A stretch of 45,938 nucleotides of DNA from Candidatus Omnitrophota bacterium (GCA_028703535.1 JAQVMQ010000004.1:1-45938); one strand, 5' to 3'; numbered from the stretch's first letter, positions 1-9,021 are shown. Made by a program: numbers and translations. Notes: generated from the sequence alone by a model not told the origin.

Positions 1-997
1 ACGCCCCCGTCATAGACATAGGCGATTTACACGTCGAAACATTTTCTATCAGGTCGGGCGCAAACTGCTCAAGATATTTCATCCATGCGCTCGAACATGA
101 GGTTATCATCGGCAGCTTACCGTTACGTTTAACTCTTTGTAAGAACTCGCTTGCCTCCTCCATAATAGTAAGGTCAGCCCCAAACTGTGTGTCAAAAACA
201 TAATCAAACCCAAGTCTGCGTAGTGCCGCGACAAGTTCGCCTTCCATATTCCTGCCCGCAGGTATACCAAAAGCCTCACCTATCGCCGCTCTTACTGACG
301 GCGCTACCTGCACCACTTTGATAAGTTCTTTATCATCCAATTTCTCAAAAAGCTCTGCCGCACAATTTTTTTCGGTAAATGCCGCTGTCGGACATACGTT
401 TATGCACTGCCCGCAAGTCGTACATACACTTTCGGAAAACGGCATATCATAAGCCGGCATAACAACCGTTTTAAAACCTCTGCTCGCATAGCCCAAAGCA
501 TTAACACCCTGTATCTCCGAACACAATCTAACACATCGTCCGCACAGAATACATTTATCCGGATCACGCACAACCGAAGGCGACGAAAGATCCATTTCAT
601 AATGTTTCTTTTCCCCTACAAACGCTCTTTCGCGTATACCCATGGAATAAGCCAATCTCTGCAGCTCACAATTGCCGTCACGTTCGCAAATATGACAGTC
701 GTCAGGATGATTAGCTAAGATAAGCTCGACAATATCTTTTCTTGCTTCCCTGAGTTCTTTAGTATTCGTAAGTATACGCATATTTTCAGACACAGGATGT
801 GAACATGAAGCAACAAAATTTTTCATTCCTTCCACTTCAACTATACACACACGGCAAGCTCCTTCAATTGAAAGTCTTGGATGATAACATAATCTCGGTA
901 TATGAAAACCAAGGCTATCAGCCGCCTTCATTATAGTTTGGTTAGGATTAACCTTATACTCTTTTCCGTTTATAAATATTGTTATTTTTTCTTGCAT
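1..997 (-). CDS. hydA: [FeFe] hydrogenase catalytic subunit, HydA/HndD type, partial (C-terminus beyond window start)
   Basis: My minus-strand translation from ATG at 997 reads MQEKITIFINGKEYKVNPNQTIMKAADSLGFHIPRLCYHPRLSIEGACRVC..., followed by a His-Cys3 cluster region, CILCGRCVRLC, CTTCGQCINVCP, TSCSSAW and CKSPMSMTGA. Not in the ORF track because no stop lies inside the window. Confidence 0.93.
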   Translation of the reverse strand, partial: MQEKITIFINGKEYKVNPNQTIMKAADSLGFHIPRLCYHPRLSIEGACRVCIVEVEGMKNFVASCSHPVSENMRILTNTKELREARKDIVELILANHPDDCHICERDGNCELQRLAYSMGIRERAFVGEKKHYEMDLSSPSVVRDPDKCILCGRCVRLCSEIQGVNALGYASRGFKTVVMPAYDMPFSESVCTTCGQCINVCPTAAFTEKNCAAELFEKLDDKELIKVVQVAPSVRAAIGEAFGIPAGRNMEGELVAALRRLGFDYVFDTQFGADLTIMEEASEFLQRVKRNGKLPMITSCSSAWMKYLEQFAPDLIENVSTCKSPMSMTGA

Positions 998-1008
998 TTA
1001 GAACCTCT

Positions 1009-3186
1009 CTATTTCTTTGCTATCGCGTTAAACTTACAAACACTCCAGCACAAACCACATTTAATACATTTATCCTGATCTATTTCATGCTTTTTCTTTA
1101 TATCACCTGAAATAGCGTCAACCGGACATTTCTTTTTACATAAGCCGCAACCTACACAATTGTCCTGTATCTCATAATTAATAAGATTTTTGCATACACC
1201 GGCTCTACATTTTTTATCTTTTATATGCTCAACATACTCGTCCATAAAATAATTCAGGGTACTTAAAACCGCATTAGGGGCGGTCTGTCCAAGCCCGCAA
1301 AGTGAAGCTTTTTTTATAGTATTGCCAAGCCTTCTAAGCTTATCTATATCCTCAATTACGCCTCTTCCTTCGGTAATACGGGTAAGTATTTCAAGCATAC
1401 GCTTTGTACCCTCACGGCACGGCACACATTTACCGCATGATTCGTTCTGTGTAAACTCAAGAAAGAATTTAGCAACATTAACCATACACGAGTCTTCATC
1501 AATAACTATCATACCGCCTGACCCCATCATAGCGCCTTTAGACTGCAACGATTCATAATCTACCTGCGTATCAAGGTCCTTTTCGACTATACAGCCGCCG
1601 GAAGGTCCACCAATCTGTATGGCTTTAAATTTCTTGCCGTCAGGTATACCGCCGCCTATATCATATATTATCTTTCTTAAAGCCGTACCCATAGGCACCT
1701 CAACCAGCCCGGTATTTTTAATTTTACCGGCTAACGCAAAGACCTTAGTCCCTTTACTTTTTTCAGTACCGATAGAACTGAACCACTTAGCCCCTTCCAA
1801 TATAACAACAGGCACATTAGCCCATGTCTCGACATTATTTATAAGCGACGGTTTATCAAACAACCCTTTAACAGCCGGATACGGCGGTCTGGGCCTGGGC
1901 ATACCGCGCGAGCCTTCAATAGACTGTATAAGCGCAGTTTCCTCGCCGCATACAAACGCTCCGGCACCATAACGTATCTCTATTTCAAAAGAAAAATCAG
2001 TCCCAAAAATATTCTTACCCAACAAATTATTCTCACAAGCGTCAGCTATCGCTATTCTTAATCTCTTAATAGCAAGCGGATATTCAGCACGAATATATAT
2101 AACCCCTTTACTGGCACCCACGGCGTACCCTGCTATAGCCATACCTTCAAGTATAGTATGCGGATCACCTTCTATCGCGCTTCTATCCATGAAAGCGCCC
2201 GGATCACCTTCGTCAGCGTTACAAATAACATACTTTTCATCACTTTCACTTTTTCGCACAAACTCCCACTTTAGGCCTGTAGGGAAACCCGCACCCCCGC
2301 GGCCTCTTAACCCGGACTCTTTAATTTCCTTGATGACATCATCCTGCGGGACAGAAGTCAAAACTTTAGCAAGCGCTTCATATCCGCGAAGCGAAAGATA
2401 ATCATCTATTGATTCAGGATCAATTATTCCGCAGTTTCTTAAAGTTATTCGCATCTGTTTTCCGAAAAAATCCACATCACCAAATACACGGTAAAACCGG
2501 TTAAACAAGTGGTTCTCTTCTATGATCAGCCTATTGACCGGTTTGCCTTTAACAAGATGTGATTCTATTATCTCAGGTATATCCGCTTCTTGAACTTTTC
2601 CGTATATAGTGTAACCCGGATTAACTATCATCAAAGGTCCTTTATCGCACATCCCCAAACACCCTGAAACATTTAACCGAACCTTATCTTTTATGTTATG
2701 TTTTGTAAGTTCTTTCTCTATCGCGGGGATAAACTTCTTCTGCTTCATATATGAACAAGCCGGCCCATCACAAAGTGTAATAACAAAATCTTTAAGAACA
2801 GATTTCTTATCTTCTTCCGATAAAGCACTTAACGCATCCAAAGTCCACTCCTGTATGACCTCGCCTTTTTTAATATGCCGCTCAATAATATCTTTTGCTT
2901 TTTGCGGTGTAACACGCCCATATTTTACGGGGATCTTGCCTTCTTCAATAACTTCAACCGTAGGCTCAAGATTACATCTGCCTACACACCCCTTTTGGCT
3001 TAAATAAACATTGGCTAACCCACCGGACATAGCCTCTTTAAAAACATCGTAAACTTCTTTAGAACCCGCGGCAATTTCACAGGTTGCCATACCAACCGAC
3101 ACACGTTTACCCTTTAAATACCCACTGCTGACTATTCGGCCTATGGCTTCTGTCCTTTTCTTTGTTACTATCTCTAATGGCGTCAT
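1009..3186 (-). CDS. hydB: NuoF-like NAD(P)-binding hydrogenase subunit HydB/HndC with an extra N-terminal HndB-like [2Fe-2S] domain
   Basis: 725 aa; two successive thioredoxin-like ferredoxin segments (ATCEIAAGS...GCVGRC and LCDGPACSYM...GCLGMC), NuoF core GLRGRGGAGFPTGLKW, ESCGKCVPCREG, C-terminal 2x[4Fe-4S] ferredoxin. Confidence 0.93.
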   Translation of the reverse strand: MTPLEIVTKKRTEAIGRIVSSGYLKGKRVSVGMATCEIAAGSKEVYDVFKEAMSGGLANVYLSQKGCVGRCNLEPTVEVIEEGKIPVKYGRVTPQKAKDIIERHIKKGEVIQEWTLDALSALSEEDKKSVLKDFVITLCDGPACSYMKQKKFIPAIEKELTKHNIKDKVRLNVSGCLGMCDKGPLMIVNPGYTIYGKVQEADIPEIIESHLVKGKPVNRLIIEENHLFNRFYRVFGDVDFFGKQMRITLRNCGIIDPESIDDYLSLRGYEALAKVLTSVPQDDVIKEIKESGLRGRGGAGFPTGLKWEFVRKSESDEKYVICNADEGDPGAFMDRSAIEGDPHTILEGMAIAGYAVGASKGVIYIRAEYPLAIKRLRIAIADACENNLLGKNIFGTDFSFEIEIRYGAGAFVCGEETALIQSIEGSRGMPRPRPPYPAVKGLFDKPSLINNVETWANVPVVILEGAKWFSSIGTEKSKGTKVFALAGKIKNTGLVEVPMGTALRKIIYDIGGGIPDGKKFKAIQIGGPSGGCIVEKDLDTQVDYESLQSKGAMMGSGGMIVIDEDSCMVNVAKFFLEFTQNESCGKCVPCREGTKRMLEILTRITEGRGVIEDIDKLRRLGNTIKKASLCGLGQTAPNAVLSTLNYFMDEYVEHIKDKKCRAGVCKNLINYEIQDNCVGCGLCKKKCPVDAISGDIKKKHEIDQDKCIKCGLCWSVCKFNAIAKK

Positions 3187-3231
3187 TTTATCCCTCCCTA
3201 AAATTTTTAATATTTAATAAAACCTTATATA

Positions 3232-3870
3232 TTATGAACATAATTCATCTTGTTTTTTCAAAGCATTCATGAAATAAATAGTAGTTTCAAGCTCAACACC
3301 AACATTAATATTTCTCATTATACAGCCTTGGTCCATCTTTAAAGTTATCGGCGCAAAATTCAAACCGCCTTTAATGCCCGCTGAAACCATAATATCAAAC
3401 ACCGCTTGAGCCGCATTGTCAGGGACAGCGATTATTCCCACTTCAATATTATTATCACGAATAAAATCATACATTTTATTAATATGATATATTTTTACGT
3501 TTCCAGTTTCTTTGACCTTTACCGGATCCGCGTCAAATCCCGCAACAATCTCAATTCCTTCTTTTTCAAAACCTTTATAATGAATTAACGCACTGCCGAT
3601 ATTGCCCATACCCGCAATAATCACTTTCTGTACTTTATCTTTCCCAAGTATGCCGTCCATTTTCTTGAGTATATCGTTAATGTCATAACCGCCTTTTTTG
3701 TTGCCGGCTATACCAAATTGAGAAAAATCTTTACGTACCTGTGCCGGCGTAACACCAACCGCATCTGATAGATTACTGGAAAATACCTTCAAAAAGCCTA
3801 AAGCATACAGTCTCTTCAAAACATTCCTATATTGAGAAAGCCTTATTATCGATCTATTACCGTATTTCAT
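3232..3870 (-). CDS. rex: redox-sensing transcriptional repressor Rex
   Basis: 212 aa; winged-helix N-terminus (VTPAQVRKDFSQFG) plus Rossmann motif GMGNIGSAL. Confidence 0.95.
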   Translation of the reverse strand: MKYGNRSIIRLSQYRNVLKRLYALGFLKVFSSNLSDAVGVTPAQVRKDFSQFGIAGNKKGGYDINDILKKMDGILGKDKVQKVIIAGMGNIGSALIHYKGFEKEGIEIVAGFDADPVKVKETGNVKIYHINKMYDFIRDNNIEVGIIAVPDNAAQAVFDIMVSAGIKGGLNFAPITLKMDQGCIMRNINVGVELETTIYFMNALKKQDELCS

Positions 3871-3945
3871 AGTGATTTATGCATATTGCCCTTAAAAAGC
3901 TAAAAATAAAACAAAAATGATATTTTTTAACACTTATTCTCATTA

Positions 3946-3965
3946 TTTTGAGATATATTTCACAA
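3946..3965. promoter_or_regulatory. candidate Rex operator upstream of rex-hydB-hydA
   Basis: TTTTGAGATATATTTCACAA matches 18/20 of the Rex-type palindrome TTGTGAAATATATTTCACAA; about 75 bp upstream of the rex start. Confidence 0.75.
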
Positions 3966-4076
3966 AATAGCTCAGAAAAATAACCAAATTCCTTTTTTAG
4001 GAATTCAGCTTTAAAAACTATTGATTATCATTTATTAAAAACCGGGTATATTAAGAAAAGCCCCATTACCCTAATA

Positions 4077-4094
4077 ACAAGTATATATACTTGT
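4077..4094. repeat. perfect 18-bp palindrome in the rex upstream region
   Basis: ACAAGTATATATACTTGT equals its own reverse complement. Confidence 0.8.
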
Positions 4095-4270
4095 ATCAAT
4101 CAGTAAAATTTTACAACTTTTTTTAAAATACGCAAGGGTTAGTTTAAGAAAGCTATTCTCATTCTTAGTTGTTCATTTTGGGCATAAAAAACATGTCTTA
4201 AGAAGTTAGTATAAAATCCCAACTTACGCTAAAACGATTTTTCATACATCATTTTAATCTCACAAAAAAA

Positions 4271-4432
4271 TTAACTACTCTGAATAGCCGTCGCCCAACC
4301 AATACATGCTTCATGACATTGAGCACTCGTCATATCTACAAGGTCTCTGCCTATATTTTCGCAACAACTTAAAACTGCCTGTTCGGGATTGAGTTTTATC
4401 TTAGTGATTTCTGGTTTTCTCCAGATCTTCAT
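4271..4432 (-). CDS. small Cys-rich peptide, paralogue 1 (53 aa), RiPP-precursor-like
   Basis: My translation: MKIWRKPEITKIKLNPEQAVLSCCENIGRDLVDMTSAQCHEACIGWATAIQSS*. Conserved N-terminal half shared with the adjacent ORF. Below the ORF-track size cut-off. Confidence 0.75.
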   Translation of the reverse strand: MKIWRKPEITKIKLNPEQAVLSCCENIGRDLVDMTSAQCHEACIGWATAIQSS

Positions 4433-4468
4433 ATTAAATACACTAACCTTTTTTAAAATTTTGCAGCT

Positions 4469-4645
4469 CTAACTAGAATTTATGTTGCCAACAGATGTGC
4501 CTGTTCCACAAACCCAATCAGCACATTGATGAGTAACAGAAGTATGCACCTCTCCTCTGAAACCAATATAACAACAACTCAAAACAGCTTGCTCTGAATT
4601 AAGTTTTATTCTTATTATTTCCGGTTTGTTCCACTTTTTTTCCAT
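4469..4645 (-). CDS. small Cys-rich peptide, paralogue 2 (58 aa), RiPP-precursor-like
   Basis: My translation: MEKKWNKPEIIRIKLNSEQAVLSCCYIGFRGEVHTSVTHQCADWVCGTGTSVGNINSS*. N-terminal ~25 aa near-identical to paralogue 1, divergent C-terminal half. Confidence 0.75.
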   Translation of the reverse strand: MEKKWNKPEIIRIKLNSEQAVLSCCYIGFRGEVHTSVTHQCADWVCGTGTSVGNINSS

Positions 4646-4735
4646 AATCTCTATAAATCAATTAATATTATACTCATTATAGCCCTTCTATTTTTAAAAA
4701 CAATAGATGCAATAAGTTCATTTACTAAAAAATAT

Positions 4736-5791
4736 TTATACTAAATTATTATTTGTTTTCTTGTTATAAAAATGCGGGGAATCGCCCCATTCGCTATATC
4801 CTATTTCTTCTCCTATTAATTTAACTTGATTTGCAAGAAAATCTATATAGCCTTCTGAACTTTCATTTAGAAACGCTTTACCTTCATACAATTGATAATC
4901 TTTACGATACTTTAATGGTGTTATATTCGGCATGACTATATTGGCACCTGCTTTTAAACCAAGCCTATAGCCATCAGGGTTTAAAGTCTGCAAAGCCGTT
5001 GTTGCCGCAATATTTATGTCTTTAATATTAACTCGTGTTAACGCTATCATCTTAAGTCCTAATTCAAAATTCCTATCGGGATTAAATATATTTCTTGAAG
5101 CTAACGGAGTATTTTCATGTAAGACATAAGGCCCCATACCTATCATATCTATATCGTTATCTTTAAAAAAATATATATCAGCGGCTAAACTCTCATAACT
5201 CTGACCGGGCAAGCCTATCATAACGCCCGTACCTGTTTGGTATCCTATTTCCTTAAGCCATTTCAAACAATTTAATCGGTTTTTATAATCGTGATCTTCG
5301 GGATGTAACCTCTTATAAAAGCTTTCGTCGGAAGTCTCGATCCTAAGCAAATAGCGATGCGCGCCAGCGTCAAACCATCTTTTATATGTATCTTTAGCCT
5401 GTTCACCCAAAGATAAAGTAATTCCTAGTTTTCCGTTTGTTTCTTTTTTTATTGTTTTTATTATTTTCTCAATAAAATCAATAAACTCGATATCACAACG
5501 CTCGCCTGATTGTAAAACAACAGAGCCATGTCTATTATTATGGGAAAATAAAGCCGATTCTATAATATCTTTTTCCGACATACAAAACCTGTTCACTTTA
5601 TTATTGCTTTTACGTATACCGCAATAGAAACAATCTTTTGTGCATATATTACTTAGTTCTATTATTCCTCTCAAATAGACTTTATTACCCACATTATCAA
5701 GCTTGATTTTATATGCTTGGTTAAAAAAAGAGTCTATCTCTTTTTTGTCCCGGCAATTAAGAAACGCTATAATATCTTTTTTTGTCATCAT
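4736..5791 (-). CDS. hydE: [FeFe] hydrogenase H-cluster radical SAM maturase HydE
   Basis: 351 aa; CTKDCFYCGIRKSN radical SAM CX3CX2C motif, GIRKSNNKVNRF, hydrogenase context. Confidence 0.92.
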   Translation of the reverse strand: MMTKKDIIAFLNCRDKKEIDSFFNQAYKIKLDNVGNKVYLRGIIELSNICTKDCFYCGIRKSNNKVNRFCMSEKDIIESALFSHNNRHGSVVLQSGERCDIEFIDFIEKIIKTIKKETNGKLGITLSLGEQAKDTYKRWFDAGAHRYLLRIETSDESFYKRLHPEDHDYKNRLNCLKWLKEIGYQTGTGVMIGLPGQSYESLAADIYFFKDNDIDMIGMGPYVLHENTPLASRNIFNPDRNFELGLKMIALTRVNIKDINIAATTALQTLNPDGYRLGLKAGANIVMPNITPLKYRKDYQLYEGKAFLNESSEGYIDFLANQVKLIGEEIGYSEWGDSPHFYNKKTNNNLV

Positions 5792-5868
5792 AACTCTACC
5801 CTATTCCCAAGACAAAAACAAAATCTTATCCATTTTTCACAAACAGTCATAAATTTTCTCGATAGGTT

Positions 5869-6324
5869 AAACTCTAAACTCAAAACACTAAATCCTAAAT
5901 AAATCCAAAATCCTAAATCTAAAACTCAAATATTATTTTGAGTTCTCAACTATGGCACCAAAGATTTTAGTCAACTCTGTAGCTTCTTTCATCAAAAATT
6001 CTTTTTCTTTTATATAATCCTGAATAGGCTCTATTAATTCTATCCAATATTTACTTTCTTTAGCTTCTTTTCGGCTTATTTTTATCCTCATTATAAAATC
6101 TTTCTTACTTAAAGATTCTTCAGCTTCAATATAATTGGCTCCCACTGACCCTGAGGACCTAATAACCTGTTTTGCATATTCTATATTCGATAAAGTTTTA
6201 GGTATCGCTTTAATATAATCTCTTACCCTCTTCGCAAATTTTTTAGTTCTTTCTCCGAAATTATATGGTTTTGAGTCTTGTATTTTTTTCATTTTTAATT
6301 TTGTGTTTTGTTTGTTTAGAGTTT
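5869..6324. repeat. imperfect inverted repeat flanking the four-helix-bundle ORF
   Basis: Left arm 5869-5888 AAACTCTAAACTCAAAACAC; right arm 6303-6324 reads on the minus strand AAACTCTAAACAAACAAAACAC. Confidence 0.6.
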
Positions 6325-6367
6325 CGGATTTAGTATTTAGAATTTGTATCTCCTTACTCTCTGTCAT
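5933..6367 (-). CDS. four helix bundle protein (S23/rRNA intervening-sequence-protein-like)
   Basis: Motifs IPKTLSNIEYAKQVIRSSGSVGANYIEAEESLSKKDFIMRIKISRKEAKESKYWIELI. Confidence 0.88.
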   Translation of the reverse strand: MTESKEIQILNTKSETLNKQNTKLKMKKIQDSKPYNFGERTKKFAKRVRDYIKAIPKTLSNIEYAKQVIRSSGSVGANYIEAEESLSKKDFIMRIKISRKEAKESKYWIELIEPIQDYIKEKEFLMKEATELTKIFGAIVENSK

Positions 6368-6410
6368 CTTATATCCCTGCTAAATCAATATTACTCATAA
6401 TCCTGCACAC

Positions 6411-7643
6411 TTATGCTTTAAAAGCATCTAACGCTGCCGGAAACGGCGACAAGACTCTCTCCAAAACCCCCTGAAGAAAAGATATGCATACACCGTAATT
6501 TGTTATAGGCACACCGTGTTTCTTGGCTAAATTTATTCGATATAGCATTTCACGCCTATTAGTCATGCACCCGCCGCAATGTACAATTAGACCGTATTCT
6601 GAAAGGTTATCAGGATAATCTTTACCGGAATAAATATCTATTTTTATGTCATGGCCTAAATACTGCCTTAACCAGCGCGGTATTTTTACACGGCCGATAT
6701 CGTCTTCTATCGCATGATGGCTGCAGCTTTCAGCTATAAGAATTTTATCTTCAGGGCCTAGCTTATCTATTGCCTTTACACCTTTAACACATTCAATAAG
6801 ATCACCTTTATAACGTGAAAATAAAATAGAAAACGTAGTGCATTTCATCTCAGACGGAGTATCTGCAACCATTTTCATTACAACTTGCGAATCGCATACA
6901 GCTAATGCCGGCAGTTTTTTTAAAATATATAGAGCATGTTTATATTCACGTTCTTTAACCACAAGCGCCATGGAATCTGAATCAAGCGCGTCACGTATAG
7001 TTTGGACTTGCGGAAGTATAAGTCGGCCTTTGGGCGCCTGTAAATCTATCGGCACAATTAAAACCACCGTTTCACCAGCCGCTATAAGATCGCCTATCAA
7101 CGGAGGGGGATTTAAAAAATCGTCAGGACATAAATGTATAAGTTGAGATTTAAGTTCTGCTATATACTCATCCCTATTCTCTTTTAAAACGCTGGAAAGA
7201 CAAATGATATTGCCTACCTTTTCTGAAATTCTCTCTATAAAAGCTTCGTCCGGACTCTTTATATCTACTTTATTTATAACAACTATTACCGGTATATTTC
7301 CATCACAACATTTATTTAATATACCCTCTTCAAAGTCCCCCCAAATATCCGGTTCTGTTATTAGACAAACTATATCCGCTCTGTTAAATATCTTATTTGT
7401 TTTTTCTATTCTTTTATCTGAAAGCTGTGAAGTATCGTCTATCCCTGCCGTGTCTAAAAAAACCACCGGACCTAATGGCAAAAGCTCCATTGTTTTTTCA
7501 ACAACGTCTGTAGTCGTCCCCGGCATATTACTTGTAATTGAAACGTCCTGGCCTGATACCATATTTAAAAAGCTGGATTTACCTACATTTGTACGGCCGA
7601 AAACGCCAATATGTAATCTTAAAGCTTTAGGTGTTTTTTCCAT
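6411..7643 (-). CDS. hydF: [FeFe] hydrogenase maturation GTPase HydF
   Basis: GTPase motifs GRTNVGKSS, DTAGI, NKVD; C-terminal CSHH...HCGGC cluster ligands. ORF track starts at 7703, but MEKTPKALRLHIGVFGRTNVGKSS at 7643 is the likely start. Confidence 0.92.
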   Translation of the reverse strand: MEKTPKALRLHIGVFGRTNVGKSSFLNMVSGQDVSITSNMPGTTTDVVEKTMELLPLGPVVFLDTAGIDDTSQLSDKRIEKTNKIFNRADIVCLITEPDIWGDFEEGILNKCCDGNIPVIVVINKVDIKSPDEAFIERISEKVGNIICLSSVLKENRDEYIAELKSQLIHLCPDDFLNPPPLIGDLIAAGETVVLIVPIDLQAPKGRLILPQVQTIRDALDSDSMALVVKEREYKHALYILKKLPALAVCDSQVVMKMVADTPSEMKCTTFSILFSRYKGDLIECVKGVKAIDKLGPEDKILIAESCSHHAIEDDIGRVKIPRWLRQYLGHDIKIDIYSGKDYPDNLSEYGLIVHCGGCMTNRREMLYRINLAKKHGVPITNYGVCISFLQGVLERVLSPFPAALDAFKA

Positions 7644-9021
7644 CTTCTCTATACCCCAACGACATAAGCGCCTGAGGCGAAAGTACCTTTCCCACAAGGT
7701 CACAACCCAATTTACCTGTTAAAAAATCTTTAAAAGATATTTTCTTATCGTCTATCGACAAAAATTCTTTTAATAATTTCTCACACCTCTCATAACCTAT
7801 GTGCGGAACAAATGCCGTTATTATTAAAATACTATTAGAAACATAGGCCTCACAAATATCTTTGTTGGCTTTTAGCTCTTTCAAATGATTAGCTAACATG
7901 ACATTAATATTTATAAGTATATCCAGCGCATCCAATATAGAAAACGCCAAAAGCGGCATAAATTCGTTTATCTGAAAACTCGCGCGTGACGTTGTTTCAA
8001 ACACGGTATTACAATCAGCAAAGACTTTTAACGCACCCTGAACAGCAGATTCCAGTATTACCGGATTGACCTTGCCCGGCATTATAGAAGAACCTGCCTG
8101 CACCGGAGCTAAGGATATCTCTCCTAAAAGGTTCATTAAACGTAAATCGTTTGATATCTTTATTATATTAGAAGCATGAGCTTTTAATATGCCCGCAACC
8201 TCTACAAAACTGTCACTGTTTGCTGTCTGGTCTACAAGATTCTCGCCTCTTGCAAGTCCCAACCCTGTAAGTTCACGAAGTTTTTCTGTAACAATAAATA
8301 TATATCCGCGAGGGGCAGTCAATCCCGTACCCACAGCCGTACCGCCTAAATTCACCGACCGTATTCGTTCTTCACATTTAAAAACACGCCACCTGTCTCT
8401 TGCTATGGCTTCTGCAAACGCGGAAAATTCAGCGCCTAATGTCAGCGGCACAGCTTCCTGAAGCTCTGTCCTTCCGGTTTTTATAATATCTGCAAATTCT
8501 TTTTCTTTCTTTTGGAACACACCCTGTGAAAATTCTATGTTAACACTTAATTTTTTGAGCTGTTCCAAAACAGCAAGCTTAACCGCGGTCGGATATACGT
8601 CATTAGTCGATTGATGCATATTTATATCACGTATAGGATCAATAACAGAATATTCGCCATAAGACAAATCCATTATTTCTAACGCGCGATTGGCAATAAC
8701 TTCATTCATATTCATATTCGCAGAGGTGCCTGCCCCACCTTGCAAAGCATCCAAAGGAAAGAAATCTATATATTTAAATTCTATGATCTCATCACAGGCT
8801 TTTATAATAGCCTCCGCCTTATCCTTGGTAATATAACTTTTTTCAAGATTAGCCATACAGCAGGCTTTTTTGACAAAAGCTAAAGAACGGATAAGTACGC
8901 ACGGCATCTTATCTGAAGATACTCTGAAATTTTCCAATGCCCGCTGGGTGTGTATACCCCAAAGACAATCTTTCGGTATGTTTTTTTCTCCCAAATTATC
9001 TTTTTCTGTCCTGTATTCCAT
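7627..9021 (-). CDS. aspA: aspartate ammonia-lyase / fumarase-superfamily lyase
   Basis: 464 aa; signature GSSIMPGKVNP, TANSDSFVEVAG, HQSTNDVYPTA. Confidence 0.9.
   Translation of the reverse strand: MEYRTEKDNLGEKNIPKDCLWGIHTQRALENFRVSSDKMPCVLIRSLAFVKKACCMANLEKSYITKDKAEAIIKACDEIIEFKYIDFFPLDALQGGAGTSANMNMNEVIANRALEIMDLSYGEYSVIDPIRDINMHQSTNDVYPTAVKLAVLEQLKKLSVNIEFSQGVFQKKEKEFADIIKTGRTELQEAVPLTLGAEFSAFAEAIARDRWRVFKCEERIRSVNLGGTAVGTGLTAPRGYIFIVTEKLRELTGLGLARGENLVDQTANSDSFVEVAGILKAHASNIIKISNDLRLMNLLGEISLAPVQAGSSIMPGKVNPVILESAVQGALKVFADCNTVFETTSRASFQINEFMPLLAFSILDALDILININVMLANHLKELKANKDICEAYVSNSILIITAFVPHIGYERCEKLLKEFLSIDDKKISFKDFLTGKLGCDLVGKVLSPQALMSLGYREDGKNT

Noticed and set aside
400-600. 66-aa minus ORF MKWIFRRLRLCVIRINVF...
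   Set aside because: Out-of-frame shadow within the hydA reading frame, which I could translate directly.
1322-1972. Plus-strand ORFs opposite hydB (78 and 117 aa) and similar plus-strand ORFs across the window
   Set aside because: They are shadows of well-supported minus-strand genes, with composition typical of antisense translation and no recognisable motifs.
4736-5791. HydE as the modifying radical SAM enzyme for the two small peptides
   Set aside because: HydE is a dedicated H-cluster maturase with hydF and hydA in the same locus; adjacency alone is not enough to assign peptide modification.
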